A DNA stretch of 64,000 nt from Vibrio salilacus (GCF_002811245.1 NZ_NIVQ01000004.1:1-64000), one strand, 5' to 3'; shown: positions 43,002-52,776, counted from the stretch's first letter. Translations and numbers: made by a program. The notes: a model not told the origin generated them from the sequence alone.

Positions 43002-45119
43002 ATGCCAACGCTTAACTTCAATATCCGAATCGATGGATTAGCACCCGATACATTAAGGGTGATTGAATATTCTGGATGGGACACTTTTTCACGCCAATCT
43101 TTACCTGTTGAGCATGCATGTAATGGTTACCGCTATGAGTTTCAACTTGCGAGTCGTCAGCACACCATTACGTCTCAACAAGTGGTTGATAAAAACGTTC
43201 AGTTTGAAGTGGTTCGTGATGGTGTTGTTGTGCAGCGGCTGCATGGTGTAGTACGTAACTTTGGTAAAAGTGACACAGGTCATCGTCATACTTTCTACAC
43301 CCTCAGTGTTGTTCCAGCAATTGAACGTCTGTCATTACGCCATAATTCCCGTCTCTTTCAGTACAAAACTGTCCCTGAAATGGTTTCTATCTTGCTGCAA
43401 GAGATGAACATCAATGACTATGCGTTTGTGCTAAAAAACGATCATTTGCAAAGAGAGTTTTGTGTTCAATATCGAGAGTCTGATTTAGATTTTGCCCATC
43501 GTTTGCTCGCAGAAGAGGGGATTATTTATCATATTGTGCATGACAGTGATAAACATACCGTGGTGTTCAGTGACGCCAATGACAGTTTGGTGAAACTTGG
43601 CCAGCCGGTACCGTACAACAACCTAAGTGGTGGCGGAGTTGTAGGCGCGCCTTATATCAACACTTTTGCAACCCATCATACAGCGCAAGTCAGCCATGCC
43701 GAGATTCAAGATTACAGTTTTAAAAAACCGGCTTATTCATTCGCACAGAATGTTCAGGGCACAGAAATGGCGTATCAAATAGAAAATCGTTACGAGCACT
43801 TTGATGCGCCAGGCCGATTTAAATGCGATGACGCAGGCAAGACCATCACCCAAGCACGGCTTGATTATCTAAGGCGAGACGCTCGCTTAGCGACAGGAAT
43901 AAGCAATCAACCATCACTTTCAGCAGGAGTGAAGTTTGAACTTCAAGAGCACAGTGATAATAGCTTGAATCGAGAATGGCTAGTGGTAGCGACGCAACAT
44001 GTTGGCAAACAACCCCAAGCGCTAGAAGAAGAGGGGGGCAGCGGGGCAACCACCTATCACAACGAATTTAAACTTGTTCCGAGTGACGTTATTTGGCAAG
44101 CAGAGCCTATGACGAAACCTCAGGTTGATGGCCCGATGATTGCAACCGTCGTTGGCCCGGAAGGTGAAGAGATATATTGCGATGAATTTGGCCGTGTCAA
44201 AGTTCATTTTCATTGGGACAGATACTCAAATGGCGATCAACACAGTTCATGTTGGGTTCGAGTTTCTCAAGGTTGGGCGGGGCATCAATATGGTATGGTC
44301 GCGATCCCGCGTGTTGGTCATGAAGTGATCGTCACCTTTCTCAATGGTGACCCAGATCAACCGATTATCACCGGTCGAACTTATCATGCGACCAACGTAA
44401 CGCCGTACCCTTTACCCGACCATAAAACCAAAACAGTGATTCGCAGCGAGTCTTATCAAGGCGAGGGTTTTAATGAGCTGAGCTTTGAAGATCAATCTGG
44501 CCTAGAGCGTGTTTATCTGCATGCCCAAAAAGACATCGACATTGCGATAAACAACGACGAAATCAGCGAAATTCAACACGATAAGCATCACGTGGTCGAT
44601 AACGATCATTTCAGCTTGGTGAAAAACAACAGCCACTTGACGATTGGCGGCGAACTTCGTGAGCAAGTTTCTGCCAATAAGTCAGTGAATATCGGTGACT
44701 CGCTACAGCAAAAGGTCGGCCAAAAAACGGCTATCGACAGTGGTGACGAAGTCCATCTAAAAGCGGGACATAAAATTGTCGTTGATGCCGGTAGCGCTAT
44801 TACTATCAAAGCTGGCGGCAGCTTTGTCAAAGTCGATGCTGGCGGGGTTCATGTCGTTGGTTCTGCTATTAACCTTAACTCAGGCGGCAGCCCAGGTAGT
44901 GGCAGTGGTTATGGTGGTATAGCACCAGTCTTGCCTATGGGGTTAGAAGATGTGGCAGAACCGGAGGATATTGCGCCAATTAGTTCAATTGCACAGCTTG
45001 TCTCAGAAGACGCGCTTATTCAAATTGCACTAAGTGATATAGCGCTTGCAAGAATGTGCCAACGCCAACCTGACGGGAGTTGTCCAAGGACTGACTGCCC
45101 ATGCGAGCAGGAGCAGTAG
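43002..45119 (+). CDS. vgrG: T6SS tip protein VgrG (module 2)
   Basis: This 705-residue VgrG is a close paralogue of the one at 1026. It has the same base domain, OB-fold (YCDEFGRVKVHFHWDRY, SSCWVRVSQGWAG) and beta-helix (AGGSFVKVDAGGVHVVGSAI). The two diverge mainly in the central beta-helix start and the last 60 residues. The tail here is longer and Cys-rich (ARMCQRQPDGSCPRTDCPC) with no enzymatic domain. AAGGA lies ahead of ATG 43002. The adaptor starts 4 nt after the stop. No hcp or PAAR gene is near. Confidence 0.95.
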   Translation: MPTLNFNIRIDGLAPDTLRVIEYSGWDTFSRQSLPVEHACNGYRYEFQLASRQHTITSQQVVDKNVQFEVVRDGVVVQRLHGVVRNFGKSDTGHRHTFYTLSVVPAIERLSLRHNSRLFQYKTVPEMVSILLQEMNINDYAFVLKNDHLQREFCVQYRESDLDFAHRLLAEEGIIYHIVHDSDKHTVVFSDANDSLVKLGQPVPYNNLSGGGVVGAPYINTFATHHTAQVSHAEIQDYSFKKPAYSFAQNVQGTEMAYQIENRYEHFDAPGRFKCDDAGKTITQARLDYLRRDARLATGISNQPSLSAGVKFELQEHSDNSLNREWLVVATQHVGKQPQALEEEGGSGATTYHNEFKLVPSDVIWQAEPMTKPQVDGPMIATVVGPEGEEIYCDEFGRVKVHFHWDRYSNGDQHSSCWVRVSQGWAGHQYGMVAIPRVGHEVIVTFLNGDPDQPIITGRTYHATNVTPYPLPDHKTKTVIRSESYQGEGFNELSFEDQSGLERVYLHAQKDIDIAINNDEISEIQHDKHHVVDNDHFSLVKNNSHLTIGGELREQVSANKSVNIGDSLQQKVGQKTAIDSGDEVHLKAGHKIVVDAGSAITIKAGGSFVKVDAGGVHVVGSAINLNSGGSPGSGSGYGGIAPVLPMGLEDVAEPEDIAPISSIAQLVSEDALIQIALSDIALARMCQRQPDGSCPRTDCPCEQEQ

Positions 45120-45122
45120 AGT

Positions 45123-45680
45123 ATGATAAATCAGCAAAGCTCTATACCATTAGACAGCCAGCTTGAGCATTGGCTTATTGTCGATATTGTAAGGGTTCCT
45201 GACATAATGGAATTAGCTTACACAGCAGAAGAAAACCCAGAATTATTCAAGCTGTATGCTGGTAGCCCCTTTCTTCATTTACTCAAGATTAGCCCTGTAG
45301 TTTTTAATTTTACAGGCTCACACGATTTGGCGAAGAAAATAAAGGACGATTTTGCACTGAGAACCAGCAGCGTGGTGTTTTCTTATAAAAATGGTTTATC
45401 CCTAAATGAGAGAATAAATCATCTTCACAACCTAATGTCTGTAGTAATCAACAAAGAGATAACATTCTTTAGGTATCACTCAAGCGAATTTTGGAGTGAA
45501 GTTTCACACCACCTTATCCCTCAAGATATCGATATCATCTTAGGCCCATTTGAAGCGTTGAGTTGGGTCGACAAGAACCAAAATTGGAACTCAATATCGA
45601 GAGATGCTGGAGTGGTTAAGACTGAGCGAAGAGAGCTCCCTTTCCATCTAAATTCACCTGTTATAAGTAAGCAGATTTAA
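45123..45680 (+). CDS. DUF4123-like T6SS adaptor (module 2)
   Basis: This 185-residue protein sits between vgrG and the toxin, as the adaptor does in module 1, and resembles the first domain of DUF4123 proteins: HWLIVDIVRVPDIMELAY, a central ASSVVFSYKNGLSL-like strand and EITFFRYHSSEFW, the counterpart of the MFRYYD motif. It is shorter than the module 1 adaptor and lacks most of its helical C-terminus. Its role should be loading the LysM protein onto this VgrG. Family membership is judged by motif and position. Confidence 0.72.
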   Translation: MINQQSSIPLDSQLEHWLIVDIVRVPDIMELAYTAEENPELFKLYAGSPFLHLLKISPVVFNFTGSHDLAKKIKDDFALRTSSVVFSYKNGLSLNERINHLHNLMSVVINKEITFFRYHSSEFWSEVSHHLIPQDIDIILGPFEALSWVDKNQNWNSISRDAGVVKTERRELPFHLNSPVISKQI

Positions 45681-45682
45681 CT

Positions 45683-48600
45683 ATGACCGACATAAAAACC
45701 TACCAAATTCAACAAGGTGACTGTCTAAGCTTGATAGCAAAAAAATTTGACATAGATATCAGTACATTAAAAGAACTGAATAGTGATCAGATTAAAAACT
45801 TAGACCTTATTTATGCAGGAAACACTCTCAACTTAGAGGGGAACGAAGGCGCTCCAGTTGAAGTGGATACGGGTAAGCGAAAACCTGTACCACCTATCCC
45901 AAAGAAACCAGCATGTGGAAATGACTTATGTTCAAGCAATGTACCAGATTTCATAGATATATTGTACGTGCCCGCGCATCCGAAAACAGGAAAACAAACT
46001 TGGTATGCATTAACTGAAGAGGCACAAAAAGCTGTAGTTTCAGAGCAGAAATTGTTCAAAGATGCGGTAGTTTCGGATAGGCAAAAAACTTTCGATAATC
46101 TTAATTCTTTAGGCATTTTATCTAAGTTTGAAAGTAAACCTCACGAAAGCTTTTTAGATGATAAAGATGTTGAACGCTTGAGAACTGTCATATGGATATT
46201 AACTACCATTCGTTCCGGAGCAGCTAAGGAATTTGAGCAAGGTGGCGAAAATGGTTTTCTAATCTTTATTGCTGAACATGAAGAAGGTATTGATTATCAC
46301 GAAATACTCGATGACTCTCTAACTTGGGAAAAAGTTAAGCAATTTGCGTTTGACGTATTGCCATACGTTAACCCTGTTGCTAATTATTTGGGTAACGCTC
46401 TGGGCTACATTGAGCAAATAGAAGAAGAGGATCGAGAGTATAGACTAAGAGAAAGGGCTTTAAGAGCAACAAAAGACAAAGTTGTTAAGTTCTTAGAAGA
46501 AGAGATCGCTTTACTCGAAAAGAAAGCGATCACGGCGGCGGGAGATCTCAAAAGTGATGATGGTACGGCATTTGTTTATGACAATAAGCGAAAGTACTAC
46601 ACAAGTGAGAAACAACAAGATGTAACAAAGTGCCTTAAAAAGTTAGCCTCACATCGTCCCTGGAGTGATAGCAAACTGGCGGGTTATAGTCACGAAAAAG
46701 CAAAAGAAAAAATTGAGAAATTTTGGGAAAGGGATGTTGTCGCGTCAGCAGAGTTTATTAAGAATCTGAGTGAATTCAAACAGGGTCATAGCGTGCCTTC
46801 TAAAGCAATGAACGCTTATAGTTTCACCTATCATTTGTTAAGGCTAAATGAATTTGGGTATGTGACAAAAGAGCAATGCCTTACTAAAGAACAATTAATA
46901 GGAACGAAACCCGAACACCTTGGCCCGAAAAGCCTTGCAAATGATAAAAAGTATAAAAAGTGGCGTGAAGATAGCGGGCTGAAAATTGCTTATGAAGATT
47001 ACGAAAGCGTTGTTGAAAAACTGCTTAATGAGTTTTTAACATATCCAGAGCAACCTAGAGATGAGAAACTGATTAAAGGGATACTAGAATCAAATGTTTC
47101 GTCTGTTAGCCAATGGGCTTATTACCCGACTCAAGCGTTTATCAAATTCATAGACCGCACTCTTAGCTATTGGCTTGCGAGCATTAAAAGCATCGTGGGG
47201 CAAGCAATCCCTAACATGTTCACTGACCTAATTTGGCTTAAAAAAGTTGCTCTAGAGCGGCTTGAACAGTTGAAACGACAAGCTCAGCGAGCGGTAAACC
47301 GTAGTGCATTCCATCATTACTATTTGCAATCTGAATCTATTGAAATTCAAACGTTGATCTGGGAGGAGTCTAAGTTCACTCCAACAGAAAAGAAACTGGG
47401 TGTATTTTCGAATAAAGCAGGGAATGCTGATCTTCAAGCGCTAGAGTGCAGTTTACTATCTACAGGTGGAGAGCTGGGGTGGGTTAGAGCTCCTGCCTGG
47501 TTTCTTCCACACAGTCAAACGAATACTAGTAAAGGGCACAGTAAAGACATTACAGAGAAAGTTAACCTAATAGACCCTTTGGTTGGTGGAGAGAAAGCAG
47601 GTAAGAATCTTCAAGAAACTTTGACAGACTTAAAAACTCAACTTAAGGAGTCAGTAACCAAAAGAAACTTTGTCATGTCACCTTTGAACTTAAACCAAAC
47701 CATTAGTAAATTTGACTCTAGTGCATTTTGGCAAGCAGATTATCATTGGCAAGGAGGGAGAAGCCAAGGCGGTAACTCCGCATATATCGCCAATGCTCAA
47801 GCTCAATTTTTACGCCTCACTTCGAGTGCTGATGGCACATTAAATATGCCATTAAGTGAGTTGAATAGCGTAACCCCCAACCTGGATCTTACTACAGGGG
47901 CTTCTATTCAATCGAAATTTAGTTTGTTAAGTGGCCAGATTGCGTTCACTTCATGGTTTCCTGTCAATAATAACTCTCCAGAACAACGACCTATTAATGG
48001 CTTTGGGCTAGATATCCCCTATGTAGCAAGAAATAGCTCAACAAATAAAAACGAGCGACGTACATACAGCGCAGGGGAGTGTTACGTAAAGCTGAGCGCT
48101 AAGGTATACGGGCTTGCTGCGGCTTCATGCCAGATTTCTGGCAATTTATCATTCGGCCCCTCTGAAACAGATGGCGGCATTGGTGTGAAAGGGAAATCAA
48201 TCAAAGCTCTCGACCCCAACCGCTCAGAAGACACAAGCGTTCAAGCTCGGGTAGTTGCGGATACAGGAGTGAGGTCTCCAGTTGCTGCTGCACAAGCAGG
48301 CGCAAAAGTGGATGTCTTCGCAGGCGTTGAAGCCGGCGGAACCATTGACGCTGAGGTTCATTGGAAACCCCCAGTAGTTAAGATTAACGGCAGGCCAATT
48401 GAGCAACCTGCTGGAAAGCTAGGTAGTATTGCAGCGCAAATGTCCGCAAACTATGGAATTGGATACTCTGGTGAGTTCCGTTTCGCGTTTCAGAACGGGC
48501 AAGTTATTTTAATTACATCAGCGAGAGCGGTGTGCGGACCAGGTTTCTCTGGAAAGTTTTCTGTAACCCTGAGTCCAGTTTTACTAGACCGTTTTCTCGA

Positions 48601-49432
48601 TTCGTTGCTTCGCGTGTTAAAAGAAAGTGGATTCCGTTATGTGGAAGTGTTTGGTGAGTTGGATGAGAATGGAAAAAACCCTGATTTCGAACGGCTGAAT
48701 GAAAGGCTTACAACGGCTATGGCGCTGGGTATCGGTTTTGCTGATGTTATGCTGTTGCCCACAGTGGCGTATGATTCATATAAAGCTGACGCGTTAAGTG
48801 AAGATTTTGCGCCCATGATTGCATATCATATTATTGGTAGGGATAACCTAAACCTATATCAAGTTAAGTCGAGAGCGAAGTGGGTGAGAAACTTACCCCC
48901 TGAAACTTTAGCGAAACTTTTAAAGTGCTTATCCAATATTGAAGAAGCGCCTTGGTTTGAGAGTGGAAATGCGGCTAAAAAACGTAAAGAAAATGAGTTG
49001 GAAAAAGCTAGCGCAATAGCAAAGATACTAGAGTGGCTGACCGAGGATAGTAAGTCAGGTCAGAATTTAATGCACCGTCAACGTCAGTTCGAAGAGGCTC
49101 TAATTCGCATGAGTGGCTCTTTAGAAGAGGTTGCCAGCCCTGCAGCACAATGGCAAAGGTTTGCTGACAGTTGGCTTCGCATCGAAACTTTTATGATTTC
49201 TTGTTTTAATGATGGGGATAAATCAATTTTAAATACATTCAACGAAAACTCGAAGCTGTTAGCTAAAAATATGCGAGGATTTAAGTACAAATATTCACCT
49301 GGTTATTATAAGGCGTATCGAATCGAGTCTGCCGATGATAACGAAATCGTAAAGCTTGAACGTGAACGAATCAAGTCTGTATTTAGATCAGATAAGAGAT
49401 GGATAGAGTTTAGTGATTGGAAAGTTCAATGA
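45683..49432 (+). CDS. Large LysM-containing T6SS effector candidate
   Basis: This 1249-residue protein begins with a LysM fold (residues 6-51, TYQIQQGDCLSLIAKKF to IYAGNTLNL), then a Pro/Lys linker and a C-x4-C motif (Cys78, Cys83). Residues about 90-560 are helical and charged with an amphipathic stretch near 490-540. Residues about 640-960 are beta-rich and Gly/Ala-rich (AGVEAGGTIDAEVHWKPP, ARAVCGPGFSGKF). The last 250 are helical again. The Gly/Ala-rich part recalls large VasX/BTH_I2691-like T6SS toxins, but no catalytic motif is seen. Position after VgrG and adaptor supports an effector. LysM may bind peptidoglycan in the target periplasm. The mode of killing is unknown. Confidence 0.7.
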   Translation: MTDIKTYQIQQGDCLSLIAKKFDIDISTLKELNSDQIKNLDLIYAGNTLNLEGNEGAPVEVDTGKRKPVPPIPKKPACGNDLCSSNVPDFIDILYVPAHPKTGKQTWYALTEEAQKAVVSEQKLFKDAVVSDRQKTFDNLNSLGILSKFESKPHESFLDDKDVERLRTVIWILTTIRSGAAKEFEQGGENGFLIFIAEHEEGIDYHEILDDSLTWEKVKQFAFDVLPYVNPVANYLGNALGYIEQIEEEDREYRLRERALRATKDKVVKFLEEEIALLEKKAITAAGDLKSDDGTAFVYDNKRKYYTSEKQQDVTKCLKKLASHRPWSDSKLAGYSHEKAKEKIEKFWERDVVASAEFIKNLSEFKQGHSVPSKAMNAYSFTYHLLRLNEFGYVTKEQCLTKEQLIGTKPEHLGPKSLANDKKYKKWREDSGLKIAYEDYESVVEKLLNEFLTYPEQPRDEKLIKGILESNVSSVSQWAYYPTQAFIKFIDRTLSYWLASIKSIVGQAIPNMFTDLIWLKKVALERLEQLKRQAQRAVNRSAFHHYYLQSESIEIQTLIWEESKFTPTEKKLGVFSNKAGNADLQALECSLLSTGGELGWVRAPAWFLPHSQTNTSKGHSKDITEKVNLIDPLVGGEKAGKNLQETLTDLKTQLKESVTKRNFVMSPLNLNQTISKFDSSAFWQADYHWQGGRSQGGNSAYIANAQAQFLRLTSSADGTLNMPLSELNSVTPNLDLTTGASIQSKFSLLSGQIAFTSWFPVNNNSPEQRPINGFGLDIPYVARNSSTNKNERRTYSAGECYVKLSAKVYGLAAASCQISGNLSFGPSETDGGIGVKGKSIKALDPNRSEDTSVQARVVADTGVRSPVAAAQAGAKVDVFAGVEAGGTIDAEVHWKPPVVKINGRPIEQPAGKLGSIAAQMSANYGIGYSGEFRFAFQNGQVILITSARAVCGPGFSGKFSVTLSPVLLDRFLDSLLRVLKESGFRYVEVFGELDENGKNPDFERLNERLTTAMALGIGFADVMLLPTVAYDSYKADALSEDFAPMIAYHIIGRDNLNLYQVKSRAKWVRNLPPETLAKLLKCLSNIEEAPWFESGNAAKKRKENELEKASAIAKILEWLTEDSKSGQNLMHRQRQFEEALIRMSGSLEEVASPAAQWQRFADSWLRIETFMISCFNDGDKSILNTFNENSKLLAKNMRGFKYKYSPGYYKAYRIESADDNEIVKLERERIKSVFRSDKRWIEFSDWKVQ

Positions 49433-50622
49433 GAAATATTAAAAAGATACTTAAATACTGTTTACTAACGTGTTTGGCTGTCGTAGTGGCATTAGGCGGG
49501 TATGCGACCTACTTAAGGCTACCTAATGGAACAGATATAGAGTTGACAAAGCCACTTGCGCTTAGGTTAGCTGAATTAATCTCCATTGCAGATAAGAATC
49601 AAACTGCAAACTTAAACCTAGACGCTGCCAGTACCTTTCAACGCAGTAACCCTATTTTTGAGGCCATTATTGCAATTCAGCAAGAAAGGTGGTGGGAGGC
49701 CCAAGAATTACTTACACCATTAGCGGAGCAAGAAAATGCTGAAGCGCTGTTTTGGTTAGGTGATATCACTTATAGAAGCAGTGCGTTTTCTGGACGGAAA
49801 GGAGCAAAACTATTTGAAAAATCGGCCAAATTAGGCAATCCCTATGCTGCTATTAAGCTCTCTCCTAAATACAACTCTTACGAATGTAAGATGAGAATGG
49901 GATCATATTGCAATGAGAAGTGGGGAGAGTTGGGGTTAGATATTTTGAGAAAGCAAGCAGATGCTGGCAATGTCAAAGCGGCTTATTCATATCTTTTTTA
50001 TACTAAATTTGATGATGGAAGCTTCGATTATTTTGAGAAATTTCTGGATGTTGTTGAGCGTGGCATAGAGATTAAATATTATCGTCCGCTACGTCATTTG
50101 GTTGATATGTACCAAACTCGCGAACATCTCAATCCGTATAACAGGGATATTATCCCATTAACGGAAGAAGACCGCAAAATACTGGCTAAGTTGTTAATGG
50201 TTGCAGCGGAGAATAATGATATTCCGTCGATAAAAATACTAAACAACCGATACCTAGACGTAATCTCATTACCAAGGAAGTTTGATGAGATAGTTGAGAG
50301 AAATCTGAACGCCCTAGATTCACAGCACTACTTCATCTCATATGATTTCTTCTTAAGAAAATACAAGCAGAGCAACGAAAGAGATTTCTTAATTCATGGT
50401 TATGCTTATGCAATGATGTACGACAAATCCGAAGGAGAAGGTCAATCCGTGTATCATCGTATGTTTGACAGCAGACTAGAGGAGAGGGGAATTAGTGCTT
50501 TAACCCAAAAAGAAAAAAACAGTGCGAAAGCAATATTTGAAAAGCAAGTGGAAAAACAAAAATTCTCAGCCTACATAGATGAGGTAAGAGAAGCTTATGA
50601 ATCCCCTTCTGGTGGTTACTAA
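49429..50622 (+). CDS. Membrane-anchored Sel1-repeat protein, candidate immunity
   Basis: This 397-residue protein has a basic start (MRNIKKILK), one membrane segment (about 10-29) and Sel1-like helical repeats outside the membrane (ENAEALFWLGDITY, KLFEKSAKLGNPYAAIKLS, RKQADAGNVKAAYSYLFY). The expected topology puts the repeats in the periplasm. ATG 49429 overlaps the toxin stop (ATGA), so it is coupled to the effector, the usual place for immunity. That role is inferred; Sel1 proteins can bind many partners. A Cys pair (ECKMRMGSYC) may be disulphide-bonded. Confidence 0.65.
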   Translation: MRNIKKILKYCLLTCLAVVVALGGYATYLRLPNGTDIELTKPLALRLAELISIADKNQTANLNLDAASTFQRSNPIFEAIIAIQQERWWEAQELLTPLAEQENAEALFWLGDITYRSSAFSGRKGAKLFEKSAKLGNPYAAIKLSPKYNSYECKMRMGSYCNEKWGELGLDILRKQADAGNVKAAYSYLFYTKFDDGSFDYFEKFLDVVERGIEIKYYRPLRHLVDMYQTREHLNPYNRDIIPLTEEDRKILAKLLMVAAENNDIPSIKILNNRYLDVISLPRKFDEIVERNLNALDSQHYFISYDFFLRKYKQSNERDFLIHGYAYAMMYDKSEGEGQSVYHRMFDSRLEERGISALTQKEKNSAKAIFEKQVEKQKFSAYIDEVREAYESPSGGY

Positions 50623-50713
50623 ATTTGGCTTCAACTGCGATGCAATTGGCATTAGACGCTTACACGCCTGTTTATCTACACAGTCGTTCAATCGAGCGAC
50701 CTTCGAGTTTTAG

Positions 50714-51556
50714 CAGACGGGCGAGGGGGAACAGTACAAGAATAACCAGCAATTTGAAGCTGGGCAGACCTTTTTAAAAGCGGCAGAAATGGGCAGCCCC
50801 TGGGCGATGGCAGTGTTGGCAGGCAGTGAGCTCAACGGTAATAGCCCATGTAATTATCTCGGTTGGCCATGTGACTCTAGCTGGAAATCTAAAGCCATAG
50901 ACGGCTGGGAGAAACAAGCCGTTAACGAAAATGGAAAAGCCATGTTCGCCCTCGCCATTAAGCAAATAAAATGGTGGGAGTTTATTCCTGTTTATAAGTA
51001 CAAAAGACACCGTGAAATCTATGAAGTAGCAATCAATAATCAAGGCTACGGATTTCTAAAATACAGCGCGTATTGGAAGGATGCAGAAGAAAAAATAAAA
51101 TACCTAAAAATCGCAGCCACTCAAGGCTACGCACCAGCCATGCTATCCTTGTACTACTATTTGCTGGAGCCTGAGACATTGGATGAGGCGTTAGAATGGA
51201 ACCTCAAAGCAATAAAACTAGGCTACCCAGATGCGGCAACCAGCCTCTACTATGCTTATTCTCAAGGCAAAAAAGATAGCTCTGGAGAGATGCTTATTCA
51301 CCCTGATGTTAAAAAGGCCTATTACTACAATAAGATATCGGGAGCTTTAGGCGGCGAGAAAGAGGACGACTTAAGAATTACCGAAAGGATGCGCGTAAAA
51401 GATCAGCGCCCTGTCGTTGACGAAAATGGCAGGCCGGTATTTGAAGTACTTATCACTAAAGAAGAACAAGCTGAACTAGACAAACAGGTTGCTGAGTTTG
51501 TCAAAAATATTAAGCCAAACATGTTCTTAGATGAAACGTCTCTAGAGCTCTTCTAG
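50714..51556 (+). pseudogene. N-terminally truncated Sel1-repeat paralogue
   Basis: From 50714 a frame encodes Sel1 repeats like those of the gene before it (QFEAGQTFLKAAEMGSPWAM, then NSPCNYLGWPCDSSW with the same Cys pair), but the signal anchor and the first hundred or so residues are missing. An in-frame TAG at 50711 blocks extension. The first ATG (50789) lies within a repeat and has only a weak ribosome site. Repeats continue to about residue 180 (YKAATQGYAPAM-like units) and the end MFLDETSLELF is intact. It looks like a decayed duplicate; a shortened cytoplasmic product from 50789 (255 residues) is possible. Confidence 0.55.
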
Positions 51557-51568
51557 TCCCCCCCTAAA

Positions 51569-51593
51569 AAGCCGCTTATTGGAGCGGCTTCTT
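51569..51593 (+). terminator. Terminator after the Sel1 genes
   Basis: AAGCCGCT/AGCGGCTT stem, TATTGG loop, tail CTTTAT. It separates the DUF6708-like gene, at least partly, from the rest of the module. Confidence 0.75.
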
Positions 51594-51664
51594 TATACAA
51601 AATATAGTGACAAGTAACTTACTACCGCTAACAACAAATCAACTGAAACTACAAGGCGTATAAC

Positions 51665-52765
51665 GTGGCAAAAGAGCAAAGTGTAGAACAGGATTTTAAC
51701 TTAAATGACCAACGCCCTCTTGCGGGAGAAGTACGCACTTATCCTCTGGGAGAGGCATTATTCTTTTCACCAAAACCGTTGCCTTCTGCAAGAATTATTT
51801 CTGGTGGCTTAGGTGAATCAAATCAAATAGTGGACATCAACGATACATACATGGACATCGGACAATCGAATCACGGTAAAGCCTTTCAAGTTCAATTAAT
51901 AATGTTTTGTGTGATGCTGGGGGTAATAGTCGTTGCATTGATATTTTTGGCTAGCGCATATGCAACGCAAGACAGGTTAGGGGGCTTTTTTGAGGCTTTA
52001 TTGTTGGGACTTCGTGATGAAGGGGTTGTAATTGGTACGATTCTGCTGATTCCCCTATTCATTGGTTGGTACACCATAATCAATTCTTCTTTAAAAAAAG
52101 CACGTCAGAAGCCTATTCGCTTTAATCGACAGCGCCGAGAGGTTTGTTACTTCGAGGAAGGAAGTCAAACCCCCACCATTGTTCCTTGGGAAGAAATCGT
52201 TTCATGGGTGTCCATGTACAAAGGCTTTACTGGCAATGCTATTGTTTCCAATGTCACATTCGGAATTGCCTTACCGGATTCCACTGGGAAAGATTACTGG
52301 ATGTTTAAAAGACCCGTAGGGATCATGGAAGAGGGACAACGCTCGTGGGAGATTATCCGCTGCTATATGGAAGAAGAATCCGAGTTTTGGGCGCAAAAAG
52401 CGGGAGATGAAAACCGACAAACATTCGATGAAAATCGCCGCCAGATAAAGCAGAAGTTCAAAAACGGGCCTAAGCCTTTATTTGCCATGAGTATGTCGGA
52501 TCCAACAGCCTCATACTTTAATATGTTTGGTTATTACGTTTTTAATATCTTATGCCTCTGGAAGCTACCTTACCTTGTTTCGGAATGGGATAGTAAAATA
52601 TCCATGGCAAAGTTTCCAAGCGAGATCGATGAGTGGTCTAAGCCCTTGCCGAAAGAAGAATGGGCTAAACCAAGTGATGAGTTAAGGAAACAGAAAGACG
52701 TTGCGATTAAGCATTACAAATCTGGTGGGAATCTAACCAATCTAAAGTTGTTGAACGCAGAGTAG
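51665..52765 (+). CDS. DUF6708-like membrane protein, T6SS-associated
   Basis: This 366-residue protein has two membrane segments (about 77-97 and 117-138) and a cytoplasmic-looking C-terminal part. RFNRQRREVCYFEEG, IVPWEEIVSWVSMYKGFTG and YWMFKRPVGIMEEGQRSWEI fit what I recall of DUF6708, a family often encoded beside T6SS toxin genes. Start GTG 51665 follows AAGG. A membrane protein at the end of a VgrG module may provide immunity to the LysM protein, or be a second cargo-related factor. Both are inference; the terminator before it allows separate expression. Confidence 0.6.
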   Translation: MAKEQSVEQDFNLNDQRPLAGEVRTYPLGEALFFSPKPLPSARIISGGLGESNQIVDINDTYMDIGQSNHGKAFQVQLIMFCVMLGVIVVALIFLASAYATQDRLGGFFEALLLGLRDEGVVIGTILLIPLFIGWYTIINSSLKKARQKPIRFNRQRREVCYFEEGSQTPTIVPWEEIVSWVSMYKGFTGNAIVSNVTFGIALPDSTGKDYWMFKRPVGIMEEGQRSWEIIRCYMEEESEFWAQKAGDENRQTFDENRRQIKQKFKNGPKPLFAMSMSDPTASYFNMFGYYVFNILCLWKLPYLVSEWDSKISMAKFPSEIDEWSKPLPKEEWAKPSDELRKQKDVAIKHYKSGGNLTNLKLLNAE

Positions 52766-52776
52766 ATATAGAGAAT

